Source: JAWVEV01 sp033856535 (lineage in GTDB: Bacteria > Actinomycetota > Thermoleophilia > Miltoncostaeales > Miltoncostaeaceae). Taken from it: a stretch of DNA of 5,188 bases. This document shows positions 1 to 5,188 of this stretch, in pieces. The translations under genes were made by a program, and so were the position numbers. Where the stretch lies: the NCBI GenBank assembly GCA_033856535.1, contig JAWVEV010000157.1, positions 1 to 5,188 of the forward strand, in the 5' to 3' direction. Under the pieces are notes generated by a model that saw only the letters and a program-made list of their open reading frames with translations, ran no database searches and was not told where the DNA came from. How positions within the stretch are numbered: position 1 is the stretch's first letter; every line of letters begins with the position of its first letter.

Positions 1-195
1 GACCCGGGCGCGCCCGTCGGGGGTGTCGGCGACGACGCCGAACGGCGCGTCCTGCGCCGGCGCCGGCGCGACGGCGGGAGCGTCCGGAGGAGGCGGAGGC
101 GTCGCGGCCGCCGAGCACCCGGCCAGCGCGAGCCCCGCCGCGACCGCGACGGCCGCGCCGCGAAGGCGCTTACCGGCGGCGGAGAAGGAAGGCAT
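1..195 (-). CDS. Predicted lipoprotein, N-terminal part only (cut by left edge)
   Basis: This is the first 65 residues of a minus-strand gene that continues beyond position 1. It starts at the ATG at 195-193. The N-terminus is a textbook lipoprotein signal: basic residues K9, R10 and R12, a small hydrophobic Ala/Val/Leu stretch at residues 13-24, and a lipobox Leu24-Ala25-Gly26-Cys27. Cys27 would be lipidated and the mature protein held on the outer face of the membrane. A Pro/Ala-rich linker follows (residues 30-48, five consecutive prolines), then the start of what may be a folded domain (from about Phe51). The start overlaps the end of the DUF916 gene by 26 bases, so it is probably the third gene of the same operon and may be translated by coupling; no strong Shine-Dalgarno is visible. 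The function of the missing domain cannot be told. A surface enzyme or partner of the WxL/DUF916 pair is a guess from context. Confidence 0.72.
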   Translation of the reverse strand, partial: MPSFSAAGKRLRGAAVAVAAGLALAGCSAAATPPPPPDAPAVAPAPAQDAPFGVVADTPDGRARV

Positions 196-1126
196 TCCGG
201 CGCCGCGCCATGCCCGCCCCGGTCGCCCCGATCAGGCCCAGCCCGAGGATCCCGCCGGCCGCCCAGACCCGCCAGGCGCCCACGCCCACGTGGGCCCGCA
301 CGGTCACCGGCGGCTCGCCGTCGAGCGTCACCTGAAGGGTCCAGTCGCCGGCCGAGAAACCGGGCAGCGGCAGCCGCACCGACACCGGCCGCTCGGCGCC
401 GGGCAGCAGGGTGCCGAGCGCGAGCTCCCGCGTCTCCACGACCGAGTCGCCGCGGCGCAGCTCGACCGTCCCGCGCAGGTCGTCGTAGCGGATGTTGCCC
501 TCGTGGCGGACGGTGAAGCGGGCCTCGATGGCGGACGGCAGGCCGAGGGCGTTCTTCACCAGCGAGCCGCCGGCGGTGTCGGCCTCCACGTCCTCGACGC
601 TCAGCGTGCCGTCGCGCTCGCCGGCGACGTCCACGTAGACCCGCAGGCCGACGCGCTCGACCACGTTCACGGTCACCCCGCCCACGTCCTCGTGGCTCAC
701 GGCTCCCTCGACGCGAGCCACGAGTCCGCCGGCGTAGTCGCCGGGCTCGGCGGCCGCGGGGACGCGGACGCGGTACCGGATGACCCTCTGCTCGCCGGGG
801 GCGAGCTCCATTCGGTCGGCGTCGACCGAGGTCCAACGGCCCGCTCCGGCGCGCGGCTGGTCGTCGCCGGCCAGGGTGAAGGTGCCGTCGTCCGTGGTGG
901 TCGCGTCGACGGCGGTCAAGACCGCGGTCTGCGCGCGGTCGGTCAGGTTGCGGACCACGGCGCGCCCCGCGACGGTGTCGCCGGGATCGACCGTCATCGT
1001 GATCCAGCTTCCGTTCTGGTCGGCCGGCAGCAGGGCGAGCGTCCCCCCGAGCGAGCCAGAGGCGCTCGCGGCGAAGGCCAGCGTGCCCAGGAGGGCCGCG
1101 ATCACCGCCCCGAGCGCCCGCCACAC
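170..1126 (-). CDS. DUF916-type (WxL-interacting) surface protein with C-terminal membrane anchor
   Basis: About 318 residues from a GTG at 1126-1124. The proposed order is a signal peptide (Arg3, hydrophobic residues about 4-20, small residues before cleavage near 22-24), then a DUF916 domain (about 27-155), then a second beta-rich region (about 160-280), then a transmembrane segment (about 287-306), then a basic tail ending in RRR that would stay in the cytoplasm. The stretch LLPADQNGSWITMTVDPGD (residues 32-50), followed by VVRNLTDR and the ELAPGEQRVIRYRVRVP segment near residues 107-123, is the typical DUF916 pattern. In Firmicutes this family binds peptidoglycan and WxL-domain proteins at the cell surface. 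The gene overlaps the upstream WxL-like gene by 25 bases, which fits partnership. An alternative start is the GTG at 1105, which would overlap the upstream TGA as GTGA, but it would remove the basic n-region of the signal peptide, so 1126 is preferred. Family assignment is fairly sure; exact start and partner are inferred. Confidence 0.83.
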   Translation of the reverse strand: MWRALGAVIAALLGTLAFAASASGSLGGTLALLPADQNGSWITMTVDPGDTVAGRAVVRNLTDRAQTAVLTAVDATTTDDGTFTLAGDDQPRAGAGRWTSVDADRMELAPGEQRVIRYRVRVPAAAEPGDYAGGLVARVEGAVSHEDVGGVTVNVVERVGLRVYVDVAGERDGTLSVEDVEADTAGGSLVKNALGLPSAIEARFTVRHEGNIRYDDLRGTVELRRGDSVVETRELALGTLLPGAERPVSVRLPLPGFSAGDWTLQVTLDGEPPVTVRAHVGVGAWRVWAAGGILGLGLIGATGAGMARRRNAFLLRRR

Positions 1127-1701
1127 GAGATCGTGACCGTGAGGGTGGCGGTGTAGGGCGCGGTGCCCGCGCCGGTGTAGGACGGGGCGGTCGTCGCCGC
1201 GATCCCGATGCCCAGGCTCGGCGTGAACGTGTAGGTGCCCCGGTGCGGCGCCGGTGCGTTGAGCACCGTGACGTTGGTCGGGCTGGCGTGGCCGGTCGGG
1301 TTGGTGAACGGCGCAGCGGTCGAGCCGGTGATGCCGGTCGCCGCGTCGGCGCCGGTCCCGGCGGTGACCGAGCCGCTCGTGAAGGCGATCGCCGAGGACG
1401 GGATCACCCGGTTCGGGCTCGAGGGCGCGGTCGAGACGAGATCCGTCGCGGTCGCGGCCACGGTCCAAGCCGTGCCGGTCCCGCGCGCGTCGGTGGCGGT
1501 CCAGGGGCTCGCGGCCGAGGTCTGGATGCTCTGGTTGGTGCCATCGAGCGTCAGGCTCGCGGGCGTGAAGTTCGAGGTGGCGATCGAGAGCTGACCTCCC
1601 GTCACCGTCACCTCGCTGGTGGAGGTCGCCGCGATCGCGGTCCCGCCGGCGGCGAGCAACGCGGTGCAGAGACCAGCCGTGACGATCCATCGCCGGTTCA
1701 T
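1102..1701 (-). CDS. Secreted WxL-domain-like cell-surface protein
   Basis: A complete gene of 199 residues from the ATG at 1701-1699, chosen because a GGAG Shine-Dalgarno sits 7 bases upstream and the N-terminus is a clear signal peptide (Arg3, Arg4, hydrophobic 6-18, likely cleavage after Ala-Ile-Ala at 22-24). The mature part is rich in Thr, Ser, Ala and Gly and predicted all-beta. Landmarks resembling the WxL domain are Trp67, the GTGTAWTVAATATDL segment (residues 74-88, Trp79), GTYTFTPSL (155-163) and a final alternating beta strand near 181-192. WxL domains attach non-covalently to the cell wall. No large extra domain, LPXTG motif or membrane segment is present, so it would be a small released or wall-bound subunit. 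It lies directly upstream of, and overlaps, the DUF916 gene, the classic partner family, which strengthens the call. The short tail after the last strand contains a single Cys (193) and basic residues. The motif match is by eye and the variant diverges from Firmicutes examples. Confidence 0.72.
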   Translation of the reverse strand: MNRRWIVTAGLCTALLAAGGTAIAATSTSEVTVTGGQLSIATSNFTPASLTLDGTNQSIQTSAASPWTATDARGTGTAWTVAATATDLVSTAPSSPNRVIPSSAIAFTSGSVTAGTGADAATGITGSTAAPFTNPTGHASPTNVTVLNAPAPHRGTYTFTPSLGIGIAATTAPSYTGAGTAPYTATLTVTISCGGRSGR

Positions 1702-1705
1702 CCCA

Positions 1706-1712
1706 CTTCTCC
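1706..1712 (-). promoter_or_regulatory. Ribosome binding site of the WxL-like gene
   Basis: On the minus strand the sequence reads GGAGAAG, with the GGAG core 7 bases before the ATG at 1701. It decides the start codon of the WxL-like gene and excludes the nearby out-of-frame ATG at 1714. Confidence 0.7.
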
Positions 1713-1826
1713 ATGATCGGGTGCTGGCCTGCTCATAGGTGCCTATCGGCCTGGAATGAGGGGATGTGAGCCACCTGTCGGCGAATCCGGCGGCGGATCT
1801 CGGGTGGAGTCCGGCGGCGGGTGCCG

Positions 1827-1832
1827 TACGAT
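1827..1832 (+). promoter_or_regulatory. Candidate -10 element for a leaderless typA transcript
   Basis: TACGAT fits the TANNNT pattern of actinobacterial housekeeping promoters. Its last T lies 8 bases before the proposed TTG start codon at 1841, so transcription would begin at or next to the start codon. No good -35 is visible about 17 bases upstream (GTGGAG at 1804-1809 is a poor match), so this is a moderate call only. Confidence 0.4.
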
Positions 1833-1840
1833 GCGCCCCC

Positions 1841-3679
<1,839 letters not shown>

Positions 3680-3682
<3 letters not shown>

Positions 3683-3697
3683 GGGCCTGTCAAGAAA
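3680..3697 (+). repeat. Left terminal inverted repeat
   Basis: An 18-base arm, perfectly complementary to 3832-3849. Its first three bases are the TAG stop of typA. Confidence 0.9.
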
Positions 3698-3831
3698 GCC
3701 GCTCGGGCGCCTGGCGGCTGCAAAGCGTCGCCCTCCGGCCCGCTCGTCAAAGGCTCATGCGCCCGGCATTGCCCTAGGGACGAGCGGGCCGGATTGCTCG
3801 CTTTTCGCGCGCCAGTCGCACGACCGTCACG

Positions 3832-3849
3832 TTTCTTGACAGGCCCCTA
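3832..3849 (-). repeat. Right terminal inverted repeat
   Basis: The exact inverted copy of 3680-3697. Read on the minus strand, its first three bases (3849-3847) are the TAG stop of the STAS gene. Confidence 0.9.
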
Positions 3850-4176
3850 GCCCTCGCCCGCCGGGGCCGCCTCGCGCGCCCCGAGCACCTCGCCGAGCCG
3901 GGTCACGTCCAGCACCCGGCGCACGTGGCCCTCCGGCCCCACCAGGCAGGAGAGCCCGCCGCCCATCGCGCGCGCCTCCCGCTCGAGCCGCACCATCGTC
4001 GCGAGGCCGGTCGAGTCGACGAAGGCCAGGCCGCGCAGATCGAGCACGAGATGGCCGCCGAGCCCCGTCGCCCGGACCGCGCGCTCCAGCTCGGCGGCGG
4101 TGGCCAGGTCGAGCTCGCCGCGCAGGAGGAGCGCCGTCACGCCCCGCTCACGCACCGGTCCTTCGATCTCGAGCAC
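3847..4176 (-). CDS. STAS-domain anti-sigma-factor antagonist (SpoIIAA/RsbV-like)
   Basis: 109 residues, essentially a single STAS domain, matching the roughly 110-residue size of SpoIIAA and RsbV. The domain opens with the strand VTALLLRGELDLATAAEL (13-30) and contains the diagnostic LVLDLRGLAFVDSTGL (43-58). Ser55 in Asp-Ser-Thr-Gly is the expected phosphorylation site, used by a serine-kinase anti-sigma factor to switch binding. In the family, the unphosphorylated form sequesters the anti-sigma factor and frees the sigma factor. The start is the GTG at 4176-4174; no other in-frame ATG, GTG or TTG lies upstream as far as about 4260, and a modest GAGG lies about 11 bases before it. No anti-sigma kinase, phosphatase or sigma factor gene is next to it, so its partner is unknown and it acts as an orphan here. 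The gene converges on typA and its stop is formed by the tip of the palindromic element. Confidence 0.92.
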   Translation of the reverse strand: MLEIEGPVRERGVTALLLRGELDLATAAELERAVRATGLGGHLVLDLRGLAFVDSTGLATMVRLEREARAMGGGLSCLVGPEGHVRRVLDVTRLGEVLGAREAAPAGEG

Positions 4177-4298
4177 GTCCCGGGCCGCCTCATATCGGAA
4201 TCCGTTCCAGCTTACGCGACCGCGGGCCCCCTCCCTTCCGGGGACGGGTGTGACATAGCGTGGGCAGCGCCTCCATCACCGAACGAGAGGAGCGCCCC
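4177..4298. other. Divergent intergenic region between the STAS gene and the decarboxylase-like gene
   Basis: These 122 bases separate two divergent genes. TANNNT-type hexamers occur in both directions: TAAGCT on the minus strand (4214-4209, about 33 bases before the STAS start) and TAGCGT on the plus strand (4256-4261, about 38 bases before the ATG at 4299). Neither has a recognisable -35, so they are weak candidates. A small GGAA-TCCG-TTCC inverted repeat lies at about 4197-4208. No gene is seen. Confidence 0.35.
4286..4292 (+). promoter_or_regulatory. Ribosome binding site of the decarboxylase-like gene
   Basis: AGAGGAG, 6 bases before the ATG at 4299. It is the strongest Shine-Dalgarno in the window and fixes this ATG as the start, rather than the in-frame GTG at 4260. 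Confidence 0.8.
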
Positions 4299-4982
4299 AT
4301 GGCCGACGGTCTGGCCCCGCCCCAGATGGTCGTCAACAGCCGGATGCTCTACACGAGCTGGATGCCCGCCGATCCCGAGGCCGCCGCGGCGCTGCTGCCG
4401 GCGGGCGGCCCGCCCCCGGCCGGCCCGGTCTACATGAACCAGTACGTGGTCGACCGCGACGAGCAGACGTCCGGCTTCGGCGCGTACTCGCTCACCTACC
4501 TCGGGCTCGACATCGCCGACATGTTCGACCCGGCCGGCGCGATCCCGGCGCGCTACATGCTCTTCTACTTCAACTCGTCGCCGGTCATGCGCGAGTACGC
4601 CGAGCGCGTCTACGGCCTGCCCGGAGTGCCCGGCGCCACCGAGCTGTCCGCCGCGAACGGGACCGTGGTCGCCACCACCTCGCTCGACGGCAAGCCGGTC
4701 ATCCGCACCACCGCGTCCATCGGGAACGACATCCTGATGGTCGCCCGCGGCCAGCTCACCTACGTGCGGGAGCTGGGCGGCAAGATGTTCGCCGGCAACT
4801 TCCCGTTCATCGCCGACCTCGCCGACGGCTTCTCGCTGACCTCGGTCGAGTTCCTCGATGCGGATCATCCGGTCTACGCGCTGCGACCCGCCGACCCGCT
4901 CGACGTGGTCGTGGGGTCGTGCTTCTACTCGCCCGACGACTCGTTCGTGTACCCGGGCGGCATCGAGGAGGTCACGTTCTGA
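4299..4982 (+). CDS. Acetoacetate decarboxylase superfamily-like protein lacking the catalytic lysine
   Basis: 227 residues, close to the roughly 245 of acetoacetate decarboxylase. No signal peptide or membrane segment is seen, so it is likely cytoplasmic. The N-terminal part follows the family layout, with an alpha/beta opening (VVNSRMLYTSW, ADPEAAAALLPAG at 24-36) reminiscent of the 'distance-from-metabolic-ligand' opening of such proteins, then GAYSLTYLGLDI (61-72). The core motif is ARYMLFYFNSSPVMREYAERVYG split over 84-106, followed by LPGVPG (107-112). In true acetoacetate decarboxylases this position reads Gly-Arg-Glu, then Tyr-Pro-Lys-Lys, where one lysine forms the Schiff base with substrate. 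Here Gly109-Val110 replace the lysines, so the classical reaction is unlikely. It may be a related enzyme with other chemistry or a ligand-binding protein. It is divergent from the STAS gene, and 16 bases before the next gene on the same strand, so they may form an operon. Superfamily call is by eye and moderately sure; the substrate is unknown. Confidence 0.65.
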   Translation: MADGLAPPQMVVNSRMLYTSWMPADPEAAAALLPAGGPPPAGPVYMNQYVVDRDEQTSGFGAYSLTYLGLDIADMFDPAGAIPARYMLFYFNSSPVMREYAERVYGLPGVPGATELSAANGTVVATTSLDGKPVIRTTASIGNDILMVARGQLTYVRELGGKMFAGNFPFIADLADGFSLTSVEFLDADHPVYALRPADPLDVVVGSCFYSPDDSFVYPGGIEEVTF

Positions 4983-4998
4983 GCGAGCTCGACGAGCG

Positions 4999-5188
4999 GT
5001 GAGCCCTCCGCGGTCCCCGGGCCGCCGCGGGCCCGGCGCGCCCGGAGCGGGGCGCGCCGGGCTGCGCGCGCAGCTGTCGGCGACCGCGTCCTCCGCCGCG
5101 GGCCCGTACGGGTACACGATCAGCCTGGGCGGCTCGATCGCGCTCTCGGTGGGCATGCTCGGCCCGCCGGGCCTGGGCGAGGTCCTGC
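4999..5188 (+). CDS. Probable integral membrane protein, N-terminal part only (cut by right edge)
   Basis: This is the first 63 residues of a plus-strand gene that continues beyond the window. The start is taken as the GTG at 4999-5001, 16 bases after the decarboxylase-like stop codon; no other in-frame start lies between that stop and this GTG. The first 22 residues are basic and rich in Pro, Gly and Arg, as expected for a cytoplasmic tail. A segment LRAQLSATASSAAGPYGYT (about 22-40) leads into a hydrophobic run ISLGGSIALSVGMLG (41-55) that could be a first membrane helix. The family is not recognised, and the short fragment allows no functional call. The close spacing and same strand suggest co-transcription with the upstream gene. 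The Shine-Dalgarno is weak, so the start could be wrong. Confidence 0.5.
   Translation, partial: MSPPRSPGRRGPGAPGAGRAGLRAQLSATASSAAGPYGYTISLGGSIALSVGMLGPPGLGEVL

Larger units (their letters stand above)
1702..1840. other. Divergent intergenic region between the WxL-like operon and typA
   Basis: This 139-base stretch must hold the promoters for both directions. No convincing gene is seen. It contains a short inverted repeat ATAGG-TG-CCTAT at 1735-1746, an 11-base direct repeat TCCGGCGGCGG at 1786-1796 and 1810-1820 (24-base period), and a -10-like TACGAT at 1827-1832. No clear -35 or -10 could be assigned for the minus-strand operon. The short repeats could be regulator binding sites but may equally be chance in such GC-rich DNA. 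Confidence 0.5.

Noticed and set aside
23..1156. Long plus-strand open frame of 377 codons antisense to the DUF916 gene
   Set aside because: Its translation is low-complexity Arg/Gly/Ala/His-rich with no domain, as expected for antisense reading of high-GC coding DNA. The minus-strand frame has a signal peptide, DUF916 motifs and a membrane anchor.
1766..1840. N-terminal extension of TypA from the GTG at 1766
   Set aside because: The 25 extra residues do not resemble any TypA N-terminus, and the purine-rich GAGGGG lies only 2 bases from the GTG, too close for a normal ribosome binding site.
3683..3846. A small gene inside the palindromic element
   Set aside because: No open frame with a start, a ribosome binding site and reasonable length is present; the palindromic structure explains the sequence.
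4212..5156. Minus-strand open frame of 314 codons over the decarboxylase-like gene
   Set aside because: Low-complexity Arg/Gly/Val/Asp composition and no Shine-Dalgarno. The plus-strand gene has a strong Shine-Dalgarno and normal protein composition.

Overview
This is a very GC-rich window with codon use typical of high-GC Actinomycetota. The combination of a WxL-type surface protein, a DUF916 protein, a TypA/BipA GTPase and a short STAS protein would fit a deep-branching class such as Thermoleophilia. That placement is an impression from gene style only; no rRNA or other phylogenetic marker was compared.

Left third (1-1701, minus strand). Three genes read right to left as one tight cluster: a secreted WxL-domain-like protein, a DUF916 (WxL-interacting) protein with a signal peptide and a C-terminal membrane anchor, and the start of a lipoprotein that runs off the left edge. 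Consecutive genes overlap by about 25 bases, so they are probably co-transcribed and translationally coupled. The likely job is building or anchoring a cell-surface complex.

Middle (1702-3682). A divergent intergenic region of about 140 bases leads into typA on the plus strand. TypA/BipA is a translational GTPase, complete here at about 613 residues, and probably starts at a TTG with no ribosome binding site, just downstream of a -10-like TACGAT.

Between typA and the next gene (3680-3849) is the most unusual object in the window. It is a 170-base nested palindrome with perfect 18-base terminal inverted repeats and a perfect 15-base inner stem. The two convergent genes on either side both end on TAG codons formed by the outer tips of this element. 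It looks like a small non-autonomous insertion (MITE-like) or foldback element, which may now also act as a bidirectional terminator.

Right third (3847-5188). A minus-strand STAS-domain anti-sigma-factor antagonist faces the palindrome. Divergent from it is a plus-strand protein resembling the acetoacetate decarboxylase superfamily but without the catalytic lysine. It is followed closely by the start of a probable membrane protein that is cut by the right edge. No RNA genes, CRISPR arrays or complete transposase genes were seen.
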